A DNA stretch of 64,000 bases, from NCBI RefSeq assembly GCF_008727925.1, contig NZ_VTWT01000007.1:248001-312000 (forward strand), written 5' to 3'. The stretch is from Adhaeribacter soli. Lineage in GTDB: Bacteria; Bacteroidota; Bacteroidia; Cytophagales; Hymenobacteraceae. This document shows positions 44,833 to 53,700 of this stretch, piece after piece. The notes under the pieces were generated by a model. It worked only from the letters and a program-made list of their open reading frames with translations. It was not told the DNA's origin and did not search any database. How positions within the stretch are numbered: the stretch's first letter is position 1; each line of letters starts with the position of its first letter. A program made the translations under genes and the position numbers.

Positions 44833-44871
44833 GCGCCTGAAAAAGGGTATGCTTTAAGCTGAAAAAGCCGG

Positions 44872-45819
44872 TTAATGCTTCTCCTTTTTCTTTCTGAGTT
44901 TCCTGAAAATAAAATAGGCGGCCATGCCTACAAGTAACGTGGTTCCGGCCAAGGCTTTAGTACGGGTGAAGCTTGGGGATTCCTGTTCTCGGTTTTTTGT
45001 AAGGGCAGCATACTCGGTACTGGTTTCAGGCTGAAGGTTGAATAACTTTTGCAGGCTGGCAGCTAACGTATCAACGGTGAATTTTTGCCCCTGCATTTGG
45101 GCCTTATTTGCCGGTTGCTGATTTACCCGGATCTGAAGCTCGGCAAAATGATGTTCCGGCGCTTCGGTACTGTATTGGGCCAGGGCAATGCTTACCCATT
45201 CGTTGCCCTGGCGGCGCAAATACAAGCGTTTTTCCCGATGGGTGACTTCCAGTACCGGTTGTAAATTTTGAGCGCTTATATCGCATTTTCTCAAAAGCGA
45301 ATCAAGTGCCGGACGGTCCTTAGCGCGCAACAGTTTCAGGAGCGGATGATCCGTAAAATTGGCGCCTTTGTCGGGTTTTCGGTTCTGCCGGAAGATGAAC
45401 GTTTGGGTGGTTCTTTCCGCTTCGGGAACCAGGAATTGCAGCCTTTCTTTGCGCCCTTCGCCGGAAATAAAAAGCCGGTGCCGGAGCATCAATTCCTGCT
45501 CCAGCAAAGCTTGTTTTTCGTCGTCGAAATAAAGATCGATGATGTTCTGTTCCTTCACGTCGGAGGTAAAACCGGATGGGAGATTAGGGGCTGAATAGCG
45601 CAACCGGATCTTTTCCCAGGCAGCTGCTGCTTCCGGCTGAGGTAACCTAAATCGGTATTCGTAGCTCGTAAAAACCTGGTAACCGGGCAGGGCTTTCTTT
45701 GGTTTGGCAGCCTGACTATTATAGGCGGAAAGAGTGAAAAGCAGCAGGCAGGCAGCAACCCTGAACCACCTGCCTGGCACACCGGAAACGCGTCGATTTG
45801 TTTTGTAACTTTGGGGCAT
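44872..45819 (-). CDS. Exported CYTH-like domain protein with C-terminal anchor
   Basis: 315 residues from ATG at 45819. A signal segment (VAACLLLFTLSAYNSQA) is followed by a domain with CYTH/triphosphate-tunnel order: YEYRFRLP, IIDLYFDDEKQALLEQELML then RHRLF, ERLQFLVPE, LQPVLEVTHREKRLYLRR and FAELQIRVN. The C-terminus has one membrane helix (TTLLVGMAAYFIFRKL) and a basic tail (RKKKEKH). CYTH enzymes act on triphosphates or polyphosphate, normally in the cytosol, so export would be unusual. The first EXEXK motif is degenerate, so activity is uncertain. Confidence 0.6.
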   Translation of the reverse strand: MPQSYKTNRRVSGVPGRWFRVAACLLLFTLSAYNSQAAKPKKALPGYQVFTSYEYRFRLPQPEAAAAWEKIRLRYSAPNLPSGFTSDVKEQNIIDLYFDDEKQALLEQELMLRHRLFISGEGRKERLQFLVPEAERTTQTFIFRQNRKPDKGANFTDHPLLKLLRAKDRPALDSLLRKCDISAQNLQPVLEVTHREKRLYLRRQGNEWVSIALAQYSTEAPEHHFAELQIRVNQQPANKAQMQGQKFTVDTLAASLQKLFNLQPETSTEYAALTKNREQESPSFTRTKALAGTTLLVGMAAYFIFRKLRKKKEKH

Positions 45820-45867
45820 AAGGCTTCATCTGAGTAGGCCGCGCTTTTATACGTAACCGGGCAGGGA

Positions 45868-46710
45868 TTGAAAAGAATAACCGACCTTTTCTTATACAGC
45901 AGTTTTTTTATTTCGCTGTGCGGGCTGGGCCTGGTGCTGGAAACTTGCCTGCTTACGCTGCAGCCGTTAAACTGGCCGGTAGCTTTTCTCATCTTTTTCG
46001 CTACCCTTTTCCTGTATAACCTCGATAATTTATTGCCTTACAAAACGGGGCAGCAAATGGTATTGTCGGAGCGGAAAAAGTGGCTGCTCGGGCACCGGAA
46101 ATTCTTACTGGCCGTGGTCATTTTTAGCGGTATAGCCGCCTTGGGTTTATTCCTGTACCTGTTCCCGAAAATTCCTCTGGGGTTTATTCTGCCGGTTTTC
46201 CTGGTTTCGATCCTGTATTCCCTGCCGGTTATTCCCTATAGAGGTAAACGGATCCCGCTCCGCGATGTACCTTTTCTGAAGGTGTTTCTGGTTGCCCTGG
46301 TTTGGTCGGCGCTGACGGTAGCACTGCCTTTATTGGTTTCCGGCGAAAGCCTGGGAAGTGAATACAATTTGCTGCTGCTATTGCGCCGGTTCCTGTTCAT
46401 TTTTGCCTTAACGCTGCTTTTCGATATCCGCGATTCCCGCAAAGACCGACTCGCGGGCACCATTACTTTTCCAGGCCGTTTTGGCAGCGTTTTTACGAAA
46501 GTATTATCCGGAATGGCATTGCTGGGGTTTATAGTGCTGGTTTTTATCTCGGAAACCGGTAGCGTTTTGCCGGCCCTGGCGCTTTCGGCGGTTGCCGCCG
46601 GGTTGGTGGTGTATAACGCGGAGGAAGACCGGCCGGATTATTACTTTGCTGTTTTAGCCGATGGCATGATGCTGCTACAGTTTTTAGTTGTGTGGGGGTT
46701 TAGTTGCTGA
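45868..46710 (+). CDS. UbiA-like prenyltransferase-family membrane protein
   Basis: 280 residues from TTG at 45868, preceded by CAGGG. About eight membrane helices. The second aspartate motif of UbiA enzymes is clear (LLFDIRDSRKDRLAGTITFP). The first motif is weak (LYNLDNLLPYK in place of NDxxDxxxD). UbiA enzymes attach prenyl chains to aromatic or other acceptors in quinone, haem and lipid synthesis. Substrate unknown here; the altered first motif may mean a divergent or inactive member. It is divergent from the CYTH-like gene. Confidence 0.68.
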   Translation: MKRITDLFLYSSFFISLCGLGLVLETCLLTLQPLNWPVAFLIFFATLFLYNLDNLLPYKTGQQMVLSERKKWLLGHRKFLLAVVIFSGIAALGLFLYLFPKIPLGFILPVFLVSILYSLPVIPYRGKRIPLRDVPFLKVFLVALVWSALTVALPLLVSGESLGSEYNLLLLLRRFLFIFALTLLFDIRDSRKDRLAGTITFPGRFGSVFTKVLSGMALLGFIVLVFISETGSVLPALALSAVAAGLVVYNAEEDRPDYYFAVLADGMMLLQFLVVWGFSC

Positions 46711-46753
46711 TTTTTAGCTTAAGATCCTACCTTTTTATCTCTTCGTTTTTTCG

Positions 46754-46889
46754 TTTCGTCATCCCGAACGAAGTTGAGGGAACTTATGAGGCCAGTGGTT
46801 TGAGATTAAGCTGTAAGACAAATCTTGCTACGCTCGCTTTGTCATAGAAGTATGTATAAGTTTTCTCGGCTTCGCTCGAAATGACGAAA
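46754..46889. repeat. Intergenic element with short terminal inverted repeats
   Basis: TTTCGTCAT (46754-46762) and ATGACGAAA (46881-46889) bound about 136 bp with TTCGCTCG/CGAACGAAG-rich ends. This is the widespread 'GTCATCCCGAAC ... CGAAATGACG' intergenic type. No coding capacity. Confidence 0.65.
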
Positions 46890-46966
46890 TAGTTTGGCTG
46901 ATTTTCTTAAGCAGAAAGAACCACCCTTGTCCTCAATGCCGTCAAGAGATACAAATTAAAAATGCT

Positions 46967-47048
46967 GTTTCGGACATCCGTGTCTGAAACTTATTCTGGT
47001 GCGGACATCTGTGTCCGCGTTTATGCATACGGGGACACGGATGTCCCC
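46967..47048. repeat. Three successive GGACA-N4-TGTCC hairpins
   Basis: Stems: GTTTCGGACA/TGTCTGAAAC (46967-46990), GCGGACA/TGTCCGC (47001-47018, perfect) and GGGGACA/TGTCCCC (47031-47048, perfect). Each has a 4-nt loop. The arms outside the shared GGACA core differ, so these are three related palindromes rather than one tandem copy. They lie between converging genes. Confidence 0.75.
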
Positions 47049-47145
47049 GGCAGATTGCCCCTGCCTCTCCATTAAAAGGAGGGGAACTCGAAAAACTAAA
47101 TTTTTGCAAATTCGTCGGACAGGTTCTATTCTTAAAGTTTAGTGC

Positions 47146-48669
47146 TTAGCCCTCTGTTGCCCTTTCCCCGATCCTTTGAAAAGCCTTTCCCAAATAAGCA
47201 ATGATGTCGCCGGCAATTAAAGCGGTTTCGCCTTTTTCGGCTTTGGCCAGGTCGCCGGCGAGGCCGTGGAGGTAGACGCCTAAAATGCAGGCTTCTTCCG
47301 GGGGGTAATGCTGGGCGCGAAGGGCGGTGATGATGCCGGTGAGGGCATCGCCGGAGCCGCCGGTGGCCATGCCGGGGTTACCGGTGGAATTGAAATAAAA
47401 ATTGCCGGAAGGCGTGCCAATACAGGAGTACGCGCCTTTCAGGACTACGTAGCAGCGGTAGCGTTCGCAAAATTCGCGTAGCAATTCGAGTCGCTGAAAA
47501 TCATCTGTGGCGGAGCCGGCCAGGCGTTCAAATTCTTTGGGGTGGGGCGTTAAAATGGTTTCCGGCGGAAGCTTGTTCAGTAATTTTTTGTCGGCGGCAA
47601 GCAGGTTCAGGGCATCGGCATCCAGTATTAGTTTCGCTTCCGCGTGGTCCAGCAAACCGGATAGAAGTTGTCTGGTTTCGCGTTGTTGCCCGATTCCGGG
47701 GCCGATCCCGATGGCGGAATACTTTTGCAGATCGGCAGGGAATTCGGTAAGGTGGCTTTCGGAAGGATCGGGTAGCACCATGGCTTCGGGCGCGGAGATC
47801 TGCAGGATCTGGTACCCGCATTCCGGAATGGCAACGCTCAGCAAGCCTACGCCGCTACGCAAGCAGGCCTGAGCAGTCAATACGGCTGCGCCCATTTTGC
47901 CGTAACTGCCGGCCATAAGAAGCGCATGTCCGAAGGTTCCTTTATGGCTGAACTTTGGCCGGCTCCGGAATATTTTGCTAACAGCTTCTTCGGTAGTGAA
48001 ATGATAAGGCGTGCGTTCCGCATGAATGAATTCCTGGTTCAGGCCAATTGGGACCGTTTGCCAGTCTCCGGCAAATTCCCCGGTTTTCGGCAGCAGAAAA
48101 GCCAGTTTCGGCATTTCAAAACTTACCGTATAAGTTGCTTGTATGATAGGGGCATCTTCCGGCGAAGGAGAGTCGGTAAATAAGCCGGAAGGCACATCTA
48201 CGGCAATAATTTCAATTCCGGAAGCATTTAAAAACGCTATGGTTTCGGCGTACAAACCTGTTAACGGCCGGTTTAAGCCGGTGCCGAATAAGGCATCTAT
48301 AAAGCGGGATTTTTCTTTTTCAAAATGCGGAAGCCCACTAAGGGACTCATAACGCTGTACCGGAATTTCAGGCGGCAGCCGCTCCAGGTTCAGGCTGAAA
48401 TCGGCGGAAAAACTGCTACCGGTTTCGGGTAAAAAGACGCGAACCGGGTATTGCTGCTGATGCAAGAGCCGGGCAATGGCCAGACCGTCACCGCCGTTGT
48501 TGCCGGGGCCGCAAAAGATAAGCGTTTCTTTTTCCGAAGTGAAATGCGCGGTATACCAGTTTACAAAAGCCGTGGCGGCGCGTTCCATTAATTCGCCGGG
48601 ACCGAGTTTTTCCCTTTCAATGGTAAAGGCATCGGCTTCGCGGAGCTGGGCAGCAGTCAGGATTTTCAT
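47146..48669 (-). CDS. nnrD: Bifunctional NAD(P)H-hydrate epimerase / ADP-dependent dehydratase
   Basis: 507 residues, the standard fused form. The N-terminal YjeF_N epimerase domain (ETLIFCGPGNNGGDGLAIAR) and the C-terminal ribokinase-like dehydratase (GTFGHALLMAGSYGKMGAAVLTA-type core, ILTPHPKEFERL, GNPGMATGGSGDALTGI) repair hydrated NADH and NADPH. ATG at 48669. Single gene, 62 bp from the neighbouring DUF5686 gene in the same direction. Confidence 0.95.
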   Translation of the reverse strand: MKILTAAQLREADAFTIEREKLGPGELMERAATAFVNWYTAHFTSEKETLIFCGPGNNGGDGLAIARLLHQQQYPVRVFLPETGSSFSADFSLNLERLPPEIPVQRYESLSGLPHFEKEKSRFIDALFGTGLNRPLTGLYAETIAFLNASGIEIIAVDVPSGLFTDSPSPEDAPIIQATYTVSFEMPKLAFLLPKTGEFAGDWQTVPIGLNQEFIHAERTPYHFTTEEAVSKIFRSRPKFSHKGTFGHALLMAGSYGKMGAAVLTAQACLRSGVGLLSVAIPECGYQILQISAPEAMVLPDPSESHLTEFPADLQKYSAIGIGPGIGQQRETRQLLSGLLDHAEAKLILDADALNLLAADKKLLNKLPPETILTPHPKEFERLAGSATDDFQRLELLREFCERYRCYVVLKGAYSCIGTPSGNFYFNSTGNPGMATGGSGDALTGIITALRAQHYPPEEACILGVYLHGLAGDLAKAEKGETALIAGDIIAYLGKAFQRIGERATEG

Positions 48670-48731
48670 GGTACGGGAAAGAAGATTGATTCCGGAAAGC
48701 TAACGAAAATTCTGATGTTGCGGCCGGGAAT

Positions 48732-51194
48732 TTAGAAAGTGACGGCGGCCGTGAGTACCAGGTTGAAATTGTCGAGCAGTTCCGGTTTGCGGTAAGCGCC
48801 GTAGCGGTAAAAGGCGCCCAGCCCTATAGACGAAAAGCCTCCTTTTACCAGGTCGTTCACCAGCAAGCCCGATTCGTAGAAGCCTTTTTCCATGGTCTTA
48901 AACCCTAAATTCTGGTGGCGTTCCCGGTCTTTCAGGCTGCCGTAGGCCAGATTGGTTACGGCAGTAAGGCTGGGAGCGAAGTTTTTGGATCTGTAAAGCA
49001 GCTTGCCGAAGTTGTGGCGCAGGTACAAAGCCGCATAGCGATCGGAAAGGAATTCGGTCGGGGCCATAGTCTGGAAGCCTTCGCCGGTATACACGCGGTA
49101 ACCCGTATCGAAAGAACCGTTGCCGTTGAACAGGTTCGTGGCGGGGGCATTGCCTTGTACCAGGCCGCCGGTCAGGTCGATCCGGGTAGTGCCTAAGCTC
49201 TTGTGTTTAAAAGTTTTTTCGATGCGGGTGATGTATTTGTGGTAAGCGTATTCGCCGTTCAGCACATTCTCAAGGCCCTGGCGGTACTGCAACCAGACAA
49301 CCGGATAGTTGGTGCCCAGCGAAATATTGTGGTTGAACATGCGCATAACCTGCTCCCGGAACGCGTACCGGGCTCCCGCTACGGCTTCGGTAAAATGAAA
49401 ATTGCTGCTGAATTTATCGGAAGCAACCTCGTAGGTATAGCCGCTGGATGGACGTTTGTTTTCCTGTTGCAAACCGGTTTGCAGGTCGAGGTATTTCAGC
49501 ACCCGCACCGACAGAAAAGCACTTTGGTGCGTTACTTTATCCATGTTCCGGACAATGAAAGGACGTAGGTTGTTGCTGATGAGCGGCGGGTTGTAAAACG
49601 GCAGCACCGTGCCGCCTGATTCCTGAATGTCTTCCGTGTGCGTCAGCGTTAATTTTAGGTTGGAAGGTTTGTAGAGGTTAAAGCTAAGGTCGGTGCCGTA
49701 TTTCAGGGCTTTGTCGCGGAAGCCGTAACCGGCGTAACCCCCTAGGGAGAAAAAGCCGGAAAGTTTCTCGTTCGTGTGCAGGCCCAGGCCTAACCTTACG
49801 GTTTCGTAGCGGTTTATTTTGGCAATGTGGTTCAGGTCTATGGAAACCGGGCCTACGGGTACCTGCTTCGAGAAAATGGCTTCCATGATCCGGAATTTAG
49901 CGTCCAGGTTTACTTTCCGGCCCAGGCTGTCGAGGGTATGGTAGGTACTGCGTTCGAGGGCGTTCAGGGTATCGGGGCGGTGCTTAGCCCAGAAATCTTC
50001 GGGCTGCTTGTGCGCATCCGGATTCATTTTGATGGTAACCGCCTTAAAGTCGCGCCGCTTCAGTTCCGGGTTCAGGTTGATGTTGGTGTAATAGCTACGG
50101 GTGAAGGCTACGGGTTTGCGGTCGTTTACCAGAAGCGTTTTTACGATGTAATCGGTCGTAACCTGTACGGGGAACCACTTTTGGCCGCCAATTTTCTCGT
50201 AATGCTGCTGCAGGCGCACGCCCTGCTGTTCTTTTTCATTCGATTCGGCAATGATGTTTTCTACCGCCCAGCCGTCGCTGCTGATGTGCAGCTGCCCTTT
50301 CAGGCCTTCAAAATTCTTTCCTTCCAGCGGCTTATACGAAATGATGAAAATGGTATCGGCGCCGGCATAGGTGGTATCTTCCAGGCGGAAATCGTATTTT
50401 CTGGTGCTGCCTTCGCTGAGCGGACTGAGGAAGGTTTTGCCGAAGAAATTCACCAGTTCCGAATAAACCGAAAACGCTTTGCTGTCGGTGGAAAGCAGGG
50501 CGAAGGTGGGGTGCTGCAAACCGGAAATGCGCGTGGCCAGCACGGTTTCTTTATCCAGATCGGGTTTAATGAAGGCGTGATCGGCAATGCTTTCGGCCAG
50601 AAATAAATAGTTTTTGCGGAAGAATTCTTCCATTTCCTTGTCGTCGGCAGAATCAGCGGCGCTGGCTTTGGCGTCTGGCTTCCGGTTCGTTTTTTTGGGC
50701 TTTTCCTGCAGGCGAAGCGTATCGGTGAGGTTTACTTTTTCGGGGTCGAAAGTGGCTACGGTTTTGGTGTAGACCCGATAGGTGTATTGCGGCAGCTGCG
50801 CGGGATCGTTGTTTTTCCGGTTGGCGGTTGCCAGTTTTATTATGCGGTGCGCCGGATTAAAATTGGCCCGCACGGTAACTTCCTGCAGGTTGGTTTCGGC
50901 GGACTTCAGGTTTATGTTGAGGAAGTTTTCGGCGCCGGTAATTTCCAGTTTCAGCGGATCGTAGCCCAGGTAACTGAAAGTAAGCTGCCGGATGGGTTCT
51001 TTGCTCTTGATCTGGAATTTGCCATCGATGTCGGAAGTGGTGCCGTTCGGACCGTTGTTGATCAGAATGCTCACGAAAGGTAGCGGGGTGTTGCTGTTCG
51101 CGTCGCGGGTAAGGCCCTGCAAGGTATAGTGCTGTGCCAGTACAAGGTTATGCAAGCCAAAAAGCAGAACCAGAACCACCAGAATATTTTTCAT
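48732..51194 (-). CDS. DUF5686 outer-membrane protein with carboxypeptidase-like plug domain
   Basis: 820 residues from ATG at 51194; a longer frame to 51230 precedes the signal. The signal peptide (LVVLVLLFGLHNLVLAQ) is followed by a carboxypeptidase-regulatory-like domain (YTLQGLTRDANSNTPLPFVS, GTTSDIDGKFQI). A DUF5686 region and a C-terminal beta-barrel-like part (alternating aromatic strands, ending LVLTAAVTF) follow. This combination is typical of Bacteroidota outer-membrane proteins without a TonB plug. Substrate or role unknown. Confidence 0.87.
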   Translation of the reverse strand: MKNILVVLVLLFGLHNLVLAQHYTLQGLTRDANSNTPLPFVSILINNGPNGTTSDIDGKFQIKSKEPIRQLTFSYLGYDPLKLEITGAENFLNINLKSAETNLQEVTVRANFNPAHRIIKLATANRKNNDPAQLPQYTYRVYTKTVATFDPEKVNLTDTLRLQEKPKKTNRKPDAKASAADSADDKEMEEFFRKNYLFLAESIADHAFIKPDLDKETVLATRISGLQHPTFALLSTDSKAFSVYSELVNFFGKTFLSPLSEGSTRKYDFRLEDTTYAGADTIFIISYKPLEGKNFEGLKGQLHISSDGWAVENIIAESNEKEQQGVRLQQHYEKIGGQKWFPVQVTTDYIVKTLLVNDRKPVAFTRSYYTNINLNPELKRRDFKAVTIKMNPDAHKQPEDFWAKHRPDTLNALERSTYHTLDSLGRKVNLDAKFRIMEAIFSKQVPVGPVSIDLNHIAKINRYETVRLGLGLHTNEKLSGFFSLGGYAGYGFRDKALKYGTDLSFNLYKPSNLKLTLTHTEDIQESGGTVLPFYNPPLISNNLRPFIVRNMDKVTHQSAFLSVRVLKYLDLQTGLQQENKRPSSGYTYEVASDKFSSNFHFTEAVAGARYAFREQVMRMFNHNISLGTNYPVVWLQYRQGLENVLNGEYAYHKYITRIEKTFKHKSLGTTRIDLTGGLVQGNAPATNLFNGNGSFDTGYRVYTGEGFQTMAPTEFLSDRYAALYLRHNFGKLLYRSKNFAPSLTAVTNLAYGSLKDRERHQNLGFKTMEKGFYESGLLVNDLVKGGFSSIGLGAFYRYGAYRKPELLDNFNLVLTAAVTF

Positions 51195-51755
51195 AGTATT
51201 ATTTTGAGCGTTACGGAACCTTAGATGCAAAGCAGGCAGCGGAGGTTGCCTGAAGTTATAAAAACCTGTGAGGGAACGAACTTCAAAATAGTGAAAGTAT
51301 ATTTTTGGCTGATTAAAATGCCGGAATTGCTTTTTTAGGAAGAATTGTTACCGTTTTGCCAAGTCTGAAAGCAGTGCTGATTCATTCTTCACGTTCGCTG
51401 GTCCAAGTTTGAGCGTAGCGGAAACTTGGACCTATAAATAATCTGAAGTTTGTAACTTCAGTGAGGCGACAGCCTCAAAAGGGCTGTTTCTACAATGATG
51501 AACCGGTAAATGACACTCCTATAACTCTTTTGAAAGCGAGAATCCGATAGAATGAATCGACCCTGAGACTGAAAGGGGACAGAAATTCGTTTGGGTAGCG
51601 GCAGCGTTCCGTGAAGTTTACTTGTTAGGTAAATATTATTGGTTCTTCTTGAAACGTTTTGCCCAAAAAATGCGACAATAGGAAATGGGGAATATCGTTT
51701 TGCGGTAATATCCCGTACTAGTTCCGACTACTCTAAACCTCACACGAATTTATTT
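51195..51755. other. Divergent intergenic region with hairpins
   Basis: 561 bp between the DUF5686 gene and the NHLRC2-like gene. The clearest content is a set of three neighbouring hairpins (51400-51477, listed separately). An open frame from 51639 runs into the next gene, but its first 39 residues do not look like protein of that family. Promoters could not be placed with confidence. Confidence 0.5.
51400..51477. repeat. Cluster of three short palindromes
   Basis: GGTCCAAGTTT/AAACTTGGACC (51400-51432, 11 bp), CTGAAGTT/AACTTCAG (51443-51461, 8 bp) and TGAGGC/GCCTCA (51462-51477, 6 bp) follow each other closely. This resembles a composite palindromic intergenic element. Confidence 0.75.
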
Positions 51756-53165
51756 ATGAATACAGGCCGCGTAAACGCTCCCGAACTGCACTCCAAATTT
51801 GGCTGGCTCAACACCGACAGAGAATATTCCCTGAAAGAATTGCGCGGCAAATTTGTACTGCTCGATTTCTGGACGTTCGGTTGTATTAACTGTCAGCATA
51901 TTTTACCCGACCTGAAACGCCTGGAACAGGAATACCCGGAAGAACTGGTGGTGATCGGGGTGCATTCGGCCAAATTCGACGCCGAAAAAAGCAGCGATAC
52001 CATTCGCAAAGCCATTCAGAAATTCGGGATCGAACACCCGGTCATTAACGACGCCGATTTCAGCATTTGGCGCCAATACGCCATAAATGCCTGGCCCACC
52101 ATTGTGCTGATAGACCCGGACGGAAAAGTAGTAGGACAACGGGCCGGCGAAGGCGTTTACGAGGTGGTGAAGCCGAACCTGGATTTTATGATCAAAGATT
52201 TCGAGGACAAGCTGAACCGGGAGATCATTCATTTCCGGAAGGAGGAAAAGGAAGGGAATGTGTTGCGCTTCCCCACCAAGATTTTAGCCCATAACGATAC
52301 CGTTTTTGTAGCCGACAGCGGCAATAACCGCATCCTCCAACTGGACAGGGAAGGAAAGATGCTGGAAACGATCGGCTCCGGCCAGGAAGGTTTTGCGAAC
52401 GGCAGCTTTGCCGAAGCTTCCTTCCATGAACCGCAAGGCATGGCCCTGGCCGGTAATATTCTGTACGTAGCCGATACCCGCAACCACGCGATCCGGAAAG
52501 TAGACCTGGTTTCTAAAGAGGTGCAAACGGCGGCCGGTTCCGGTAAACTGGGGTATTATTTCGGAAATGAAAAATGGGGTGTGCCGGTAGATCCGAATTC
52601 GCCCTGGGACTTGGTTATAAAAGAAAATACCCTCTACATTGCCAACGCCGGAAACCACCAGATCCTGCAAATGAACCTTAAAACCGAAGTGGTAACCCGT
52701 TTTGCCGGCACCGGTTCCGAAGCGCTCTTAAACGGCACCCTGCACGATGCAGCCTTCAACCAGCCCAGCGGCCTTGCCCTGAGCGGCGATAAACTCTACA
52801 TTGCCGATGCCGAAGCCAGTGCGGTCCGCTGCCTCGACCTCCGCAATGGTTCGGTGAATACTTTATTGGGAAAAGGTTTATTCGATTTCGGGGATATGGA
52901 CGGCGATGCGGATATTGCCTTGCTGCAGCATCTTACCGGCCTGACGGAAAAAGAAAACTGCCTCTTTCTGGCCGATACCTACAACGGAAAAATCAAGATC
53001 CTGAACCTGGAAAGTAAGCGCGTACGCACCTTAACTGCCGGGCTGTTCGAACCGAACGACGTGGAATTTGTGGGCAGGGAGCTTTGGGTTAGCAGTACGA
53101 ACTCGCATGAACTTTACCGGGTGGATGCGGAAACAGGGGAGAAGAGTTTGATTGCGGTGCATTGA
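51756..53165 (+). CDS. Thioredoxin-like/NHL-repeat protein (NHLRC2-like)
   Basis: 469 residues from ATG at 51756. N-terminal thioredoxin-like domain (LRGKFVLLDFWTFGCINCQH, with a CxxC; then VIGVHSAKFDAEK and WPTIVLIDPDGKVVG). A six-bladed NHL propeller follows (VFVADSGNNRILQLDREGKM, PQGMALAGNILYVADTRNH, GLALSGDKLYIADAEASAV). The same order occurs in animal NHLRC2. No signal peptide is present, so it is probably cytoplasmic. A redox role is suggested by CxxC, but the substrate is unknown. Confidence 0.9.
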   Translation: MNTGRVNAPELHSKFGWLNTDREYSLKELRGKFVLLDFWTFGCINCQHILPDLKRLEQEYPEELVVIGVHSAKFDAEKSSDTIRKAIQKFGIEHPVINDADFSIWRQYAINAWPTIVLIDPDGKVVGQRAGEGVYEVVKPNLDFMIKDFEDKLNREIIHFRKEEKEGNVLRFPTKILAHNDTVFVADSGNNRILQLDREGKMLETIGSGQEGFANGSFAEASFHEPQGMALAGNILYVADTRNHAIRKVDLVSKEVQTAAGSGKLGYYFGNEKWGVPVDPNSPWDLVIKENTLYIANAGNHQILQMNLKTEVVTRFAGTGSEALLNGTLHDAAFNQPSGLALSGDKLYIADAEASAVRCLDLRNGSVNTLLGKGLFDFGDMDGDADIALLQHLTGLTEKENCLFLADTYNGKIKILNLESKRVRTLTAGLFEPNDVEFVGRELWVSSTNSHELYRVDAETGEKSLIAVH

Positions 53166-53700
53166 GGGGGTAGATCTTTTAGGAAGCTGAAAACCGCTTC
53201 TTTCCTTTTTTACACTAGTTTGAACCCACCCCTAACCCCTCCTAGGAGGGGAATTGATTATTCCAGGTTTTTCCCTGCTAACATTTGCCTTGGAAAAGGA
53301 GGGGAGTGCACAAGCTCTAAGTTTCTGCAAAACCGTTAGCTGCTCAAATAAATTCGCTTCTCTTTCTTACCAGAATTCCTCCGGCTCAACGTAGTTAGTT
53401 ATGGGTTAGCCAATTTTCAATAATTCTGTTAATTCTAAAATTCTGGAAATTGGCTCCGCCGAACTTCGTTTCTGATTTCAGACTAATGTCCTGAAAATCT
53501 TTAAATCCTGAAAATCCTGATTCTGATTCTGACAAAAGCCAGGAAAGGGCAGAGTACCCTAAAAAGTGAATTTGTGAATCCGGAAAAACGTTCTGACCTT
53601 GTGTGGCGGAATGAACAAAGGTTCAGGAAGGCTGTTTTCGATTAAAATACCTGAAGCCTTCTTTCCCTCCCTTATTCTTTAATGCTCTGAATTTAGCGAT
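53166..53700. other. Long intergenic region with repeat words
   Basis: 535 bp with no credible gene. It contains two members of the CCCCTCC...GGAGGGG family (53226-53252 and near 53290-53305). It also has word repeats (AAATCCTGAAAATCCTGATT and CTGATTCTGA around 53485-53530) of a type often seen in Cytophagales spacers. It must hold the serine dehydratase promoter, which I cannot place. Confidence 0.5.
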
